From Pedobacter chitinilyticus (lineage in GTDB: Bacteria; Bacteroidota; Bacteroidia; Sphingobacteriales; Sphingobacteriaceae): a stretch of DNA of 64,000 nucleotides. Positions within the stretch are counted from its first letter, which is position 1. Every line of letters begins with the position of its first letter. Both the position numbers and the translations under genes were made by a program. The notes under the pieces were generated by a model. The model searched no databases. It was not told the origin of the DNA and saw nothing but the letters and a program-made list of their open reading frames with translations. Positions 52,967-62,055 of this stretch are shown here, one piece after another. The stretch is taken from NCBI RefSeq assembly GCF_003313385.1, contig NZ_QMHN01000001.1, positions 62,001-126,000 of the forward strand, in the 5' to 3' direction.

Positions 52967-53779
52967 ATGAAAAGGAAAGAAATAGCCAGAATAAGTTTGG
53001 TGTTACTGGTTTTTGGAATAGCAATGGTTACCTGTAAAAAGGAAAAGGGCACAGTAGTGTTAAAAGAAGCAGACAAAAATAGTTTTGTGCCTCGCTTGAA
53101 TACTAAATATACCTATAGCATCATCAATGATGACGTGAACGTAGGTACGGCAACCAAATGGATTGATGGTGGAAAAGACTCAGCTGGAATACAAGTTTAT
53201 AACCTACATACCAATGTGAGCGCAGCGGGGGGCGATATGGCGCTGGATAACGGCCTGTATGTAGCCAACGGAAAAACCTATACGAGCTTTAACATGCCTG
53301 ACGCATGGTACCTCTTGGTAGAAGGGCTAAGGAAAATACCTAATGTGCAAGTGGTAGAAGCAAGAGCAATTGGCTTTCCAGGGTATATGATCGTAGAAAA
53401 TGCGATGAAAGAAAATAGTAAGCTCACTTGGCAAGTGCCCGCAAAAACAGGTCAATACCTAAAATACATTCAGAAGCAATCAGGAGATAATGTAGAAATC
53501 GAGGTGTTGCAGGAAATTGTACAAAACGAAGGCACGGCTACAGCAGTAGAAACTATTACCGTTCCAGGGGGCACATTTGTATGTAGCAAATTTCTATATA
53601 CCACCGCTCAAAAGCAACAAACTAATTTAGACGGAAAGCCAATGATGAACGCCACAGGTACCGAAACGATAACGCTTTGGATGGCTCATGGAATTGGTAT
53701 GGTGAAACAAGAAACCAAAACCATTTTCAATGGCAATACAACTAACTCAACCATCGTGTTGAACAACATTAAATCATAA
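52967..53779 (+). CDS. Lipoprotein of unknown function
   Basis: 270 residues with a lipoprotein signal and Cys23 (VFGIAMVTCKKEKG). The mature part is beta-rich (NTKYTYSIINDDVNVGTATKWIDGG; TITVPGGTFVCSKFLYTTAQKQQ; ETITLWMAHGIGMVKQETKTIF). The last two stretches resemble the DUF3108/TapB-type wording GTFxC...W...GIGxVK found in outer-membrane-associated beta proteins. It is followed after 19 bp by a YceI-like lipoprotein gene, forming an operon under LytTR-type site 4. Confidence 0.78.
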   Translation: MKRKEIARISLVLLVFGIAMVTCKKEKGTVVLKEADKNSFVPRLNTKYTYSIINDDVNVGTATKWIDGGKDSAGIQVYNLHTNVSAAGGDMALDNGLYVANGKTYTSFNMPDAWYLLVEGLRKIPNVQVVEARAIGFPGYMIVENAMKENSKLTWQVPAKTGQYLKYIQKQSGDNVEIEVLQEIVQNEGTATAVETITVPGGTFVCSKFLYTTAQKQQTNLDGKPMMNATGTETITLWMAHGIGMVKQETKTIFNGNTTNSTIVLNNIKS

Positions 53780-53798
53780 AATTTTACAATCATTTAGT

Positions 53799-54428
53799 AT
53801 GAATAAATTAAGAAAGAATAGTTTGAAGCTAATGGCCGTGGTGATAGCAATTTCGCTTTGGGTAGCTTGCAAAAAAGACAATAAAAATGAAACAAGGGAA
53901 GAGCTTGTATTAACAACTGATGCCAAAGCCTCTTGGAAGGGCTATTTAGAAATGGGATATTTTAACTCGGGGACCATTGGGTTGAGCGGCGAAGATATCT
54001 TTTTAGAGGGAGACAAAATCGTTGGTGGGAAAATTAGCATTCCCGTATCATCAATCTTGATCACTAACGAACTCAGTACAGAGGAAAAAGCTGAACTATT
54101 GCACCATTTGCAAACCACTGATTTCTTTAATCTGGCAGTGTATCCCTTTGTAGTGTATAAGATAAACACAGCTGAGAAAATAACCGTCGATGCGCAAGGC
54201 AATAACTATCTCATCAAAGGGAGTATGAGTTTGCTTGGAAAAGAAATCGCTTTAGACATTCCCGCCAAAATCAATATCACCAATACTGCGGTAACCGTTA
54301 AAGCTAAATTTAGCTTTGACAGAACCAAATGGGGTATGACCTTCGCATCGCAGGAAAACCTACCTGCAGATAAAAAGATCAAAAACAACATCGAAGTAGA
54401 ACTTGAGCTTAGCGCAACCAGATTTTAA
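53799..54428 (+). CDS. YceI-like lipoprotein
   Basis: 209 residues. Lipoprotein signal with Cys24 (SLWVACKKD), then a lipocalin-like YceI barrel: DAKASWKGYLEMGYFNSGTIGLSGEDIFLEGDKIVGGKISIPVSS-type opening, TTDFFNLAVYPFVVYKI and FDRTKWGMTFASQ. YceI proteins bind long isoprenoids or fatty amides in the periplasm. Second gene of the operon with the preceding lipoprotein. Confidence 0.87.
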   Translation: MNKLRKNSLKLMAVVIAISLWVACKKDNKNETREELVLTTDAKASWKGYLEMGYFNSGTIGLSGEDIFLEGDKIVGGKISIPVSSILITNELSTEEKAELLHHLQTTDFFNLAVYPFVVYKINTAEKITVDAQGNNYLIKGSMSLLGKEIALDIPAKINITNTAVTVKAKFSFDRTKWGMTFASQENLPADKKIKNNIEVELELSATRF

Positions 54429-54455
54429 TTAGTTTAGTTTTCATATGTTAAGACG

Positions 54456-54485
54456 GCTCCAATGAATTTCATTGGGGCTTTTTTT
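54456..54485 (+). terminator. Terminator of the YceI operon
   Basis: CCAATGAA/TTCATTGG stem (54459-54466, 54468-54475), extended by GCT/GGC, followed by a T-run. Confidence 0.75.
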
Positions 54486-54626
54486 ATAACTAAAGGTTGT
54501 TATGCCTTGGGTTAATAAATGCAGTTCGTCGCTAATTATGGACTTATTTAGGCTAAATGCAGTAAACTATCGACGGTGGTTGTGATGAAAATTATAACAT
54601 AGCAATTTTGTGCTTTTTAAAATCAG

Positions 54627-55592
54627 ATGATGTACAACAGATTATTACTTATCGCCCTAATATTTGCAGGCTGCTCAAAAAAGCCTCAAGGTGAACCCAA
54701 CCAAGGTTGGGGTAAACAACCAGATCTTATTCCAATTAGTGGACAGGTGACTTTAAACGTTGCTGCTAATGAACCATTTGTGAATGTAATGGGCGATGCT
54801 AAACCCGCACTTCCCAATTTCCCATCCCTTGAGGTAAAAAAGGGATTTTTAAGAGGTTATGTCGCTGACATGACAGGAAAGCCCCTAGAAGGTGCGTATA
54901 TCGGGATAAGAGCTACCGTAGGAACCACCAATGGTGCCCATGCAGTGAGCAACGCAAACGGATATTATGAAATATCGCTGCCCTACGGAGCGATTACTTA
55001 TTATGCGGCAGGATATGAAAAAGACTATGGACAAGGTAAAGCGGTGATGGGCCTTTTTCCTGCAGATGATAACACTACAGGCTTTGCTTCAGAAAATGGC
55101 CAGGTAAAGAATTTTGTATTGCAATCCTATGGACTCGCCAAAAAATCGGAAGTAGCAGCACAGCCAAGTAATTCAACCAATTACTACGGTGGTGCAATTT
55201 CGTTCGACTATAACATAGATTGGGACGGAAACATCCCAGAATATTTACCAAAAAACGGAACTATTGAAGTGACCCTGACACCTGATGGACCAGGTATTTT
55301 TGGAGAAAACAAAACCTTTGTCATTAAGAAAAATATTGGCATAGCGGCACTTACCGCATTGAATATTCCCGTTGGGAAGTATGCCATAAGCGCCAAGCTT
55401 GCCGATGGTACCGTTTTAAAAATGCAAGAGACAGGCACCTATGCGGGTTCATTTCCTTTCTGGGGGCTAAAGCCGTCTGGTCCTACTGCCACCGCTACGG
55501 TAATGTTCACGCCAATCTTTCAATATACCACGCAAATGGCCGTAGCACACAAAAGTAATTGGCAAAGTTTAAACATCAAACTAAGCAGATAG
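54627..55592 (+). CDS. Lipoprotein with carboxypeptidase-regulatory-like domain
   Basis: 321 residues. Lipoprotein signal with Cys16 (LIALIFAGCSKKP). Residues about 70-150 form a CarboxypepD_reg-like beta-sandwich (LRGYVADMTGKPLEGAYIGIRATVGTT; VSNANGYYEISLPYG). The C-terminal half is another beta-rich domain ending in TTQMAVAHKSNWQSLNIKL. Probably surface-exposed. Upstream there are isolated GTCGCT (54528) and ATCGAC (54569, 58 bp before the ATG) half-sites, 41 bp apart, which do not keep the 21-bp rule. Confidence 0.78.
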   Translation: MMYNRLLLIALIFAGCSKKPQGEPNQGWGKQPDLIPISGQVTLNVAANEPFVNVMGDAKPALPNFPSLEVKKGFLRGYVADMTGKPLEGAYIGIRATVGTTNGAHAVSNANGYYEISLPYGAITYYAAGYEKDYGQGKAVMGLFPADDNTTGFASENGQVKNFVLQSYGLAKKSEVAAQPSNSTNYYGGAISFDYNIDWDGNIPEYLPKNGTIEVTLTPDGPGIFGENKTFVIKKNIGIAALTALNIPVGKYAISAKLADGTVLKMQETGTYAGSFPFWGLKPSGPTATATVMFTPIFQYTTQMAVAHKSNWQSLNIKLSR

Positions 55593-55675
55593 CTTACCTA
55601 ACCGTGTCCCTCGTTACGGATGGTCAACGGAAAAATCACCTATTTCAAATCAATAAAATCAATAATTATAATTAA

Positions 55676-56362
55676 ATGAGAAATCTAAAATCCATTTTAT
55701 GTTTGGTAGCTATTTTTGCTGCTACCGAAATTAACGCTCAACAGAAAAAAGTTGCTACGGTTAAAAAAAGCACAAATGTACAGCAAAAGAAAGCAGATCA
55801 AAAGCCTGTTGGTGATGCACCTGTTGCCGATCCAAAGTTGTTTACTGCCAAAGTCGAACTGAAGGAAAAACAATCAAATGAACTTTCTAAAGCCCCAGTA
55901 AAAGAAACAAGTTCCAAGATAGAAGAATCAGCTAGCCCCTATAAAACAGCGCTGGGTGTTAAATTCATGTGGGGGATCGCAATTACTGGAAAGCATTTCT
56001 TTAAAAAAGACCAGGCAATAGAAGCCGTTGTACGTTACAGAGGATATAGCGGTTTAGGAAACGATATCGCCATTACTGCTTTGTATCAATACGAAAAACC
56101 CATTGCCGAAGTGGCAGGTTTGCATTGGTTAGTAGGAGCAGGTCCTTACTATAGTCACTTCTCTTACAAAGAATCCGTTTATTCTTCATTATATCCTTCA
56201 TCAGGAACCTCAAGCTATGGGCTTGCAGCAATGGCTGGTTTAGAATTTAAATTTCCGAAAGCACCTATTGCAATTAGTGCCGACTGGATGCCTGCTTTTG
56301 ATTTTAACGGTGGTGGTTTTGGCGCAGAAAGTGGAGGATTTGGGATCAAGTATACTTTTTAG
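55676..56362 (+). CDS. Small outer-membrane beta-barrel-like protein
   Basis: 228 residues. Signal peptide (LCLVAIFAATEINAQ), a lysine-rich linker (about 20-95, VKKSTNVQQKKADQK), then an eight-strand-like barrel (YKTALGVKFMWGIAITG; QAIEAVVRYRGYSG; GLHWLVGAGPYYSHFSY; FGIKYTF) ending in Phe, the usual barrel-assembly signal. Function unknown. Follows the lipoprotein gene by 83 bp. Confidence 0.8.
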   Translation: MRNLKSILCLVAIFAATEINAQQKKVATVKKSTNVQQKKADQKPVGDAPVADPKLFTAKVELKEKQSNELSKAPVKETSSKIEESASPYKTALGVKFMWGIAITGKHFFKKDQAIEAVVRYRGYSGLGNDIAITALYQYEKPIAEVAGLHWLVGAGPYYSHFSYKESVYSSLYPSSGTSSYGLAAMAGLEFKFPKAPIAISADWMPAFDFNGGGFGAESGGFGIKYTF

Positions 56363-56411
56363 TAACGCATTGTTGTGGGGCCTTAGGCCTATTTTTCATA
56401 GTAGTGTTGGG

Positions 56412-56445
56412 CCGGCATGTCATTAATGACATTGCCGGTTTTTTT
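56412..56445 (+). terminator. Terminator of the barrel gene
   Basis: CCGGCATGTCATTAATGACATTGCCGG folds on itself with one offset, followed by seven T. Confidence 0.8.
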
Positions 56446-56642
56446 GTTCTTAGTTTGCTCTAAAATGAATGCGTAAGGCTGGCGTCGAAAAGCTCACAGA
56501 ATACCCCCCTTAATAATAAGAAGCTAGAATAAGAAGATTTAAACCATCGCTCAATAATCTGTGGTACTATTTGGTTTGGATATTTATGGTCAATGGTAAT
56601 TGCTGGTAAAAGTGGGAAATGACGAATCGTACGATAAAAAGA

Positions 56643-56667
56643 AAAGCCTTGCGCTATGCAAGGCTTT
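56643..56667 (-). terminator. Terminator of the cytochrome c gene
   Basis: A perfect 10-bp stem AAAGCCTTGC/GCAAGGCTTT with a 5-nt loop and, on the minus strand, a T-rich tail. Confidence 0.8.
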
Positions 56668-56706
56668 CTGGCAATTATTTATTGCCTGGCTCTCATTGTA
56701 TATGAA

Positions 56707-57672
56707 TTACTTTTTGTAGGTCCTAACTTCCACCTGGTTATCAATAGGCTGAAGACTTTGCAAGTAGCTATAAATGGCTGATAAATCTTGAACAGTCATC
56801 CCGCTATACATTTTCCAAGGCATTGGGGTATTCAGTTCACCTTTTTCAACTTTCATGGTATTTCCTTCAAAAGCTTTAAACTTGGCTATGAACATTTCAC
56901 GTGTCCAATTACCAATGCCTGATGTAGCATGTTTAGTAATGTTGGGTGCCCTAATAATGCCAGCAGGTTGAACAAATTCCATCCCACCACCAAAAGCAGT
57001 GCCTTCCACAATCTTTCCTTTATCTTGTTTGCTATGGCAATCCACACAGCCAGCGGCATTTACCAAATAAGCGCCATACTTAATACTGTCTGCAGCTTCA
57101 GGAAGTACTTGATGCTCGGCAGCTTTTGGACCAAGTTTGTTAAGCAAGCTCACTGGGAAATCTAATGCAGTTTTGGGAATGCTATTTTTAATGGGTTTGA
57201 GCGTACGAAGGTAAGCAATGATGCTTTGGATGTCTTCGATACTCATTTTTCCAAAACGTGAGTAGGCCATCAAAGGAAACAGCGCATGCCCATCTTTTCC
57301 TACTCCCGCAGTAATAGCCCTATAAATTTCCCCATCAGACCACGAAGAGAAGGCTGCGGGCGTAAGATTAGACGAATAGATTTTACCAGGAAAACCTGCA
57401 TTTTCATCAAACACTTCGCCTCCGCTACCTTCGGTGCCCGCCACTACGGGGCCGCTAAATAGGCTCCAATCGCGCTTACTATGACAGTCTATACATACCG
57501 CTACATGATTAGCCAGGTATTTACCTCTTTCAACGGTAATGCTGTCGCTACTAACAATAATTTTGGGAGCTTCTCCAACATTGGGTTGAGTAAAATTGAT
57601 GAAAAGGCCAGCTCCTAAAACTACAAAAATTACAATGGCTAGAATAATGCCTAAAAACTTGAATATTTTCAT
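56707..57672 (-). CDS. Membrane-anchored dihaem cytochrome c
   Basis: 321 residues. An N-terminal membrane anchor (IILAIVIFVVLGAGLFI) and two class I cytochrome c domains, with haem motifs CIDCH (Cys60-His64) and CVDCH (Cys209-His213). The axial methionines are probably in FPLMAYSRFGKMS and TPMPWKMYSGMT. The layout matches the cytochrome subunit of periplasmic dehydrogenases, but no dehydrogenase gene is adjacent. LytTR-type site 5 lies 58 bp upstream, tying it to the two-component system next door. Confidence 0.9.
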   Translation of the reverse strand: MKIFKFLGIILAIVIFVVLGAGLFINFTQPNVGEAPKIIVSSDSITVERGKYLANHVAVCIDCHSKRDWSLFSGPVVAGTEGSGGEVFDENAGFPGKIYSSNLTPAAFSSWSDGEIYRAITAGVGKDGHALFPLMAYSRFGKMSIEDIQSIIAYLRTLKPIKNSIPKTALDFPVSLLNKLGPKAAEHQVLPEAADSIKYGAYLVNAAGCVDCHSKQDKGKIVEGTAFGGGMEFVQPAGIIRAPNITKHATSGIGNWTREMFIAKFKAFEGNTMKVEKGELNTPMPWKMYSGMTVQDLSAIYSYLQSLQPIDNQVEVRTYKK

Positions 57673-57729
57673 TTAAAAACTTTAATTAAGTTACTAAAAT
57701 GAAAATTGACGAATAGATATCCTCTCTTT

Positions 57730-57756
57730 GTCGATAAACAGCTTGATAAGGCAGAT
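57730..57756 (-). promoter_or_regulatory. Predicted LytTR-type tandem site 5
   Basis: Read on the minus strand: ATCTGC (57756-57751), then ATCGAC (57735-57730), 21 bp apart; ATCTAT overlaps 4 bp further up. One mismatch to RTCKAY. 58 bp before the cytochrome start. Confidence 0.5.
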
Positions 57757-57788
57757 AGATAACACCTTATCTCTCGTAAACGGATAAC

Positions 57789-58511
57789 TTACACACCTAT
57801 GGCCAATCTTTTTTTACATTCTGCTTTGTAATTTCTCCCAATAGGTAACTCCTTGCCCAAGATTTCGATCGCGTAGGAGTGATAACTTTCAATCTTATCC
57901 ATAGAGACCATAAAAGACCGATGGATCCTAATGAATTTATCTTCTGGTAGCAGTTCCTCCAACACACCGATTTTTTGTTTACTAATTAACACCCTATCCT
58001 TCAAGGTAATTTTAATGTAGTCCTTTAAGCTTTCCATCCAGTAAATGTCATTCACATTAATTTTTACCCTTTTTCGGTCTATCCTCAGGTAAAGATAATC
58101 TTCCACTTTTTGTTCATTTACAAGTACTGGCACATCAACTTTCTGTTGCTGAAGCTTAAAAAGGTCGAACACTTTGTCCATGGCCTTCAAAAAACGGTCA
58201 AACGGAATGGGCTTTAACAGGTAATCTACCGCATTTAAATCAAAACCATCAAGAGCATAATCTTGGTAAGCAGTAGTGAAGATTACTTTCGGCGGGCTTT
58301 TTAAGCTTCTTACCAAATCAGTCCCCAATAGCCCTGGCATCTTGATGTCAAGAAAAATCAAATCCACGCTTTGATCTTGCAGTAGTTGGAAAGCGTGTAC
58401 GGCATTGTTGCAAGTACCAATCAACTCCACCTGCGAAAAGTCACTGATATATTTCTGGATAATCTCTACGGCATGTGGCTCATCGTCCACAATAAGGGTC
58501 TTAATTTTCAT
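57789..58511 (-). CDS. LytTR-family response regulator
   Basis: 240 residues. Receiver domain (1-115) with the acidic pocket VDDEP, phosphoacceptor Asp55 (LIFLDIKMPG) and Lys100 (VDYLLKPIPF). Then a LytTR DNA-binding domain (about 140-238; YLRIDRKRVKINVNDIYWMESLKDYIKI, FIRIHRSFMVSMDKIESY). Such domains bind two direct half-sites about 21 bp apart, as found repeatedly in this region. The ATG overlaps the kinase stop by 4 bp (ATGA), so the pair is coupled. It is the best candidate for binding sites 1-7. Confidence 0.95.
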   Translation of the reverse strand: MKIKTLIVDDEPHAVEIIQKYISDFSQVELIGTCNNAVHAFQLLQDQSVDLIFLDIKMPGLLGTDLVRSLKSPPKVIFTTAYQDYALDGFDLNAVDYLLKPIPFDRFLKAMDKVFDLFKLQQQKVDVPVLVNEQKVEDYLYLRIDRKRVKINVNDIYWMESLKDYIKITLKDRVLISKQKIGVLEELLPEDKFIRIHRSFMVSMDKIESYHSYAIEILGKELPIGRNYKAECKKRLAIGV

Positions 58512-59707
58512 AAACCTTTATTTTCTACAGTTAATTTGGTAAATGAGGAATGGATAGGGGTATTTTTTACTTTACTGGATGCTGATACGTTAGAGATAGA
58601 TTCAATGTGGAGGATCACAGCAAATAGATCTTCCTCATCATGCACCGTAAAATGGTGCGTTTCTGGATAAATCAACTCAAGGCGTTTCCTAACATTGGCC
58701 AAGCCTATCTTCCCAAAATGAGAACGATGCCCCTGATGCTTTTCCAAAGGTTTGCTATTAGAGACCTTCAATTTGATGGCGTTAGGTTCCACCTCCAAAA
58801 CAATATTGATCCAAGCCTCTTCAATCATTTCGCTGGCACCATGTTTAAAAGCATTTTCAATCAACGGAATCATGAGTAGGGGCGCAATTTGCTGTCCGGT
58901 AATTTCGCCTTTGATTTTAAGGTTAAGATCCAGTTTATCCCCATAACGAAGCTGTTCAAGCGCAATGTAATTTTTAATCACTTCCACATCTTTTTTGAGC
59001 GGCACATAATCGGTATTGCATTCATACAACATGTAGCGCAAAATTTGCGATAAATCCAGAACTACCTTTGGTGAAGCAGGAGAGTTGTTTAAAGTAAGCG
59101 CATAAAGATTATTCAAGGTGTTGAATAGAAAATGTGGATGGATTTGTGCCTTCAGGAAATTAAGTTCAGAGTTGAGTGCCATTTGTTTGCGGTCATACCA
59201 CATCCCTACAAACTTGATCAATAAGCCGCCCCAAATAATGGAATTGCTCTGCTCCAAGGCATGGATCATGTACTGCCCATTAAAAAACTGTTCCGAGATT
59301 GTCCCTTCAATTTTTTTCCATTTAAAGCCAGGGTTCAATGGCTTTAATTGCTTAAACAAATAAGGGTCGGCAAATAAAATCTCAATCAAACGGTAGCAAC
59401 AGGTAAAAAAAGCACAAGCCAAAATGAACGATAAGGCTAGCGCAATAAAGTGCCTGCGATACAAAAACTTGGGGATAATGACGGTACTAACCGTGTAGTA
59501 ATAGGCTACGTGTATGGGGAACAGCATTAATACCAACTTAAATGCTAAAAAATACCCTGGTAAGCCCACGGCGAACATAAAAGTTAATATTGTGAGACAA
59601 ATACCCCAAAAAATGAGATGAAGAAGTAATCTTTTATGTTGTAAACAAAACTTAACAAACATGAGCTGAGCTAGGCTTGGATAAAACCCATAGGAGATAT
59701 GCGCCAT
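58508..59707 (-). CDS. LytS/YehU-type sensor histidine kinase
   Basis: 399 residues. Four hydrophobic segments in the N-terminal part (about 28-110 and near 160), then the His_kinase domain with phosphoacceptor His192 (AQIHPHFLFNTLNNLYAL) and a HATPase domain (LLMIPLIENAFKHGASEM; GKIGLANVRKRLELIYP). No separate periplasmic sensor domain, so the stimulus is probably sensed in the membrane. The gene may start at 59707 or at 59662 (MFVKFCLQH). LytTR-type site 6 upstream suggests autoregulation. Confidence 0.93.
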   Translation of the reverse strand: MAHISYGFYPSLAQLMFVKFCLQHKRLLLHLIFWGICLTILTFMFAVGLPGYFLAFKLVLMLFPIHVAYYYTVSTVIIPKFLYRRHFIALALSFILACAFFTCCYRLIEILFADPYLFKQLKPLNPGFKWKKIEGTISEQFFNGQYMIHALEQSNSIIWGGLLIKFVGMWYDRKQMALNSELNFLKAQIHPHFLFNTLNNLYALTLNNSPASPKVVLDLSQILRYMLYECNTDYVPLKKDVEVIKNYIALEQLRYGDKLDLNLKIKGEITGQQIAPLLMIPLIENAFKHGASEMIEEAWINIVLEVEPNAIKLKVSNSKPLEKHQGHRSHFGKIGLANVRKRLELIYPETHHFTVHDEEDLFAVILHIESISNVSASSKVKNTPIHSSFTKLTVENKGL

Positions 59708-59763
59708 AAAGATAGCGAACAGTTTTTGATTATCAGACTTATGCGCTTGGTTATGACCTGTTT

Positions 59764-59790
59764 GTAGACGAAAGGCATTAATTGGTAGAT
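59764..59790 (-). promoter_or_regulatory. Predicted LytTR-type tandem site 6 (autoregulation)
   Basis: Read on the minus strand: ATCTAC (59790-59785), then TTTCGTCTAC with GTCTAC (59769-59764), exactly 21 bp apart, both RTCKAY. An overlapping GTCTAT lies 4 bp further up. 57 bp before the kinase start. Confidence 0.65.
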
Positions 59791-59945
59791 AGACGACCGT
59801 TTACTGGTTTGATAGCTCTATTTCTGCTTAAGCTACATTAATGTTTAAAATAAAGGCATCTGTAGAAGAATGTGTGGCGGCTGTCGATGTTGGTTTTTTG
59901 TTGATCACAATGATTTCAACTTTAGGGTCTTAACCCTTTGATATC

Positions 59946-60296
59946 ATGATCAATTCCGCAAACAGAACAATGGAACAAGCCGAGCGTATCACCCTTGGAG
60001 AAGTCTCCAGTTGGTTGTCGCTGCATTTGGCTGAAGAAATGTGTTGGGTAAAAGATCTTGATGAAAATGAAGGCTCGTTGTTGAGGGGGCATTTACAGCC
60101 TACTCCTACAAAATCTTTTCTCGTAGCCACAAAAGATTGCATTGCAGCTTGCTTCTTGCTTAAGTCAGCAGGGTTTTTATCCATAGCAGCGCCCTACTAC
60201 AGTAAAGGCGGGTTGTTTTCGAAGATGAAAGATGCTTGGGGCAATATTTATTTCATTAAAGAAGAGCGAAGCTATCAATTTGATCTTCCGATATGA
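59946..60296 (+). CDS. Hypothetical protein, possible VOC-like remnant domain
   Basis: 116 residues, soluble. The middle TPTKSFLVATKDCIAACFLLKSAGFLSIAAPYYSKGG and the end MKDAWGNIYFIKEERSY resemble the second half of glyoxalase/VOC-like domains (D.WGN.Y.I), but key metal residues cannot be identified. It overlaps the AraC gene by 4 bp (ATGA), so it probably supplies or modulates a signal for that regulator. Confidence 0.65.
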   Translation: MINSANRTMEQAERITLGEVSSWLSLHLAEEMCWVKDLDENEGSLLRGHLQPTPTKSFLVATKDCIAACFLLKSAGFLSIAAPYYSKGGLFSKMKDAWGNIYFIKEERSYQFDLPI

Positions 60297-61150
60297 AGGT
60301 GCGTAGGGTATTGGCAAATGGCAATGTGGTAGAATATGAAAAAATGGGGGCGCAGCATTTGCACTTGTCGACAGAGGCTTTTCATATTAGGATAGTTTTT
60401 AATGAAAGACAAGATATCTTGATTGGAACCAGGAAATTTTCCATTTTTCCCGACTGTCTAGCCATTATCCCACCAACATATAATGGCCAATGTATCATTG
60501 AGGCTGATGCTCCTGTGCATTCTTTGGCAATCACCCTTGCGGCCAATTTCATGGCGACATTTTTAAAAAAACAATATCTCCTTCAAAAGCAATGGCATGA
60601 GGAAACGATCTTCGATTTCTCCGAGGCGATCATCATTCCTATGAGTACCGACATGAAACAAAACTTTAGGCACTTATGGGAAAAAACAATAGCCTTAAAC
60701 ACACAAGAGGCCTTGCTCAATGAATATATCTCCCAATTTCTGCTAGACTACATCAATGGTCATTGCAAAAGATTTAGCGCAGAACAGAAGAGATTGCCAT
60801 TCACCAGATTATCCACTAAAACCGACATCGCTAAAAGGCTGTTGTTGGCTAAGGAATATATCTCCAATAATTATAACCAAAAGTTCCATATCTGCGACGT
60901 AGCCAATTATTGCTGCCTTTCCGAAAACCATTTATTAAGAACCTTTAAAGAAATGTTTGGCATTACGCCCTACCAATACCTAGCCTTGATAAGGCTAAGC
61001 AGGGCCAAAAGTTATTTAGAAAAAGGGACATGCACCATCAACGAGATTGTCATCATGATAGGTTTCGAATCGGTGAGTACTTTTATCAAACTATTCAAAG
61101 CCACCTTTAAGCTTACGCCACTCCAATACCGCAAGTACACCCAACAATGA
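60293..61150 (+). CDS. AraC-family transcriptional regulator
   Basis: 285 residues. N-terminal cupin-like ligand domain (about 1-155, with FSIFPDCLAIIPPTYNGQCIIEADAPVHSLAI) and the C-terminal double helix-turn-helix (about 178-285; FHICDVANYCCLSENHLLRTFKEMFGITPYQYL and INEIVIMIGFESVSTFIKLFKATFKLTPLQYRKY), which is complete. Coupled to the 116-residue gene before it. Target unknown; it stands next to the LytTR system and a convergent secreted protein gene. Confidence 0.92.
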   Translation: MKVRRVLANGNVVEYEKMGAQHLHLSTEAFHIRIVFNERQDILIGTRKFSIFPDCLAIIPPTYNGQCIIEADAPVHSLAITLAANFMATFLKKQYLLQKQWHEETIFDFSEAIIIPMSTDMKQNFRHLWEKTIALNTQEALLNEYISQFLLDYINGHCKRFSAEQKRLPFTRLSTKTDIAKRLLLAKEYISNNYNQKFHICDVANYCCLSENHLLRTFKEMFGITPYQYLALIRLSRAKSYLEKGTCTINEIVIMIGFESVSTFIKLFKATFKLTPLQYRKYTQQ

Positions 61151-61154
61151 TAAG

Positions 61155-61988
61155 TTAATTGGCTAATTGAACAACATCGGCAACAATGGTCCATTTCTTG
61201 TTAAAACGCCAAACTTGGGCATAAAAACCTTTGATTTTATTGATGTCGATCGTGGAATGGCGATCATATAAATTCCCCACTACGTAATAGAAACGGCCAC
61301 TTTCATCGTAGCCATTTTGCTTTGGCAAATAACGTAATTCATCATTAGTAGGGGCATAGTGCATTTTGCCCAACCTGATGGGAGCATCAGCCCTTAATAG
61401 CAGCACTTCTTCATCTAGGTAATGAAAAGCTTCGTTGGTAGCGGCTAACGTAGGAGGTGCTGTGGGTGCCTTTTTTGTCGACTTTTTGAACGCAGTTAAT
61501 TGGGTGTTTAAAGTTTGTACCGCTTGATGGTAATCTGGATAGATGCTCGTATGGTTAACCCCACCATCAAAAAGCAACTTAAATTGTTGGTCACTATTCT
61601 TTTTCCAGATCGAAAAATAGTTGCCGCTGGCTATTGCTTGCTGTCCGCGATGACCATAATAAAGATAAGGACCTGTCGTAAAACCAAAATCTTCACTCAA
61701 ATTGGTAAAGGCAAAGGATGGATACCAAACTAATAAATCAGTAGTGTTTGCCTTTACCTTGGCATAGGCCTTTAGCCCGTTAACCAAATGAACCCCGCTG
61801 GCAATGATCCCTAATGAATCCAGGTTTTGCTCAAAAGCATATTTTAAACCTCTTTGTGCGGCAGTACTTGCAAAGTTCAATTCACTGGAAACAATGGCTT
61901 TTTGAGGAACAGGCGACTGAGCCTTCAATCCGTTCATATCGAATAAAATGGAGGCAACTGAAACCAACATAAAGATTTTTCTGGTCAT
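61155..61988 (-). CDS. Secreted hypothetical protein (NTF2/DUF4440-like character)
   Basis: 277 residues. Signal peptide (FMLVSVASILFDMNGLKAQ). The sequence has two similar wedges (FASTAAQRGLKYAFEQNLDSLGIIASGVHLVNG and the C-terminal YVVGNLYDRHSTIDINKIKGFYAQVWRFNKKWTIVADVV), the latter like the end of DUF4440/NTF2-like proteins. Function unknown. It ends 4 bp after the convergent AraC gene. LytTR-type site 7 lies upstream. Confidence 0.75.
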   Translation of the reverse strand: MTRKIFMLVSVASILFDMNGLKAQSPVPQKAIVSSELNFASTAAQRGLKYAFEQNLDSLGIIASGVHLVNGLKAYAKVKANTTDLLVWYPSFAFTNLSEDFGFTTGPYLYYGHRGQQAIASGNYFSIWKKNSDQQFKLLFDGGVNHTSIYPDYHQAVQTLNTQLTAFKKSTKKAPTAPPTLAATNEAFHYLDEEVLLLRADAPIRLGKMHYAPTNDELRYLPKQNGYDESGRFYYVVGNLYDRHSTIDINKIKGFYAQVWRFNKKWTIVADVVQLAN

Positions 61989-62055
61989 GGCATTGTAGAT
62001 TAAAGGACCAAATATCTAGCATCTATACCTCATTATCACCTATCCAAAGGTTACG

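Larger units (their letters stand above)
56363..56706. other. Non-coding gap between convergent genes
   Basis: Holds two terminators (56412-56445 and 56643-56667). The 200 bp between them show no feature. Confidence 0.6.

Noticed and set aside
54528..54574. GTCGCT and ATCGAC half-sites before the 54,627 lipoprotein gene
   Set aside because: Spaced 41 bp, one short of twice 21, with no middle half-site; left out of the regulon list.
59883..59909. GTCGAT and ATCACA, 21 bp apart, before the 59,946 gene
   Set aside because: The second half deviates at several positions from RTCKAY; could be chance.
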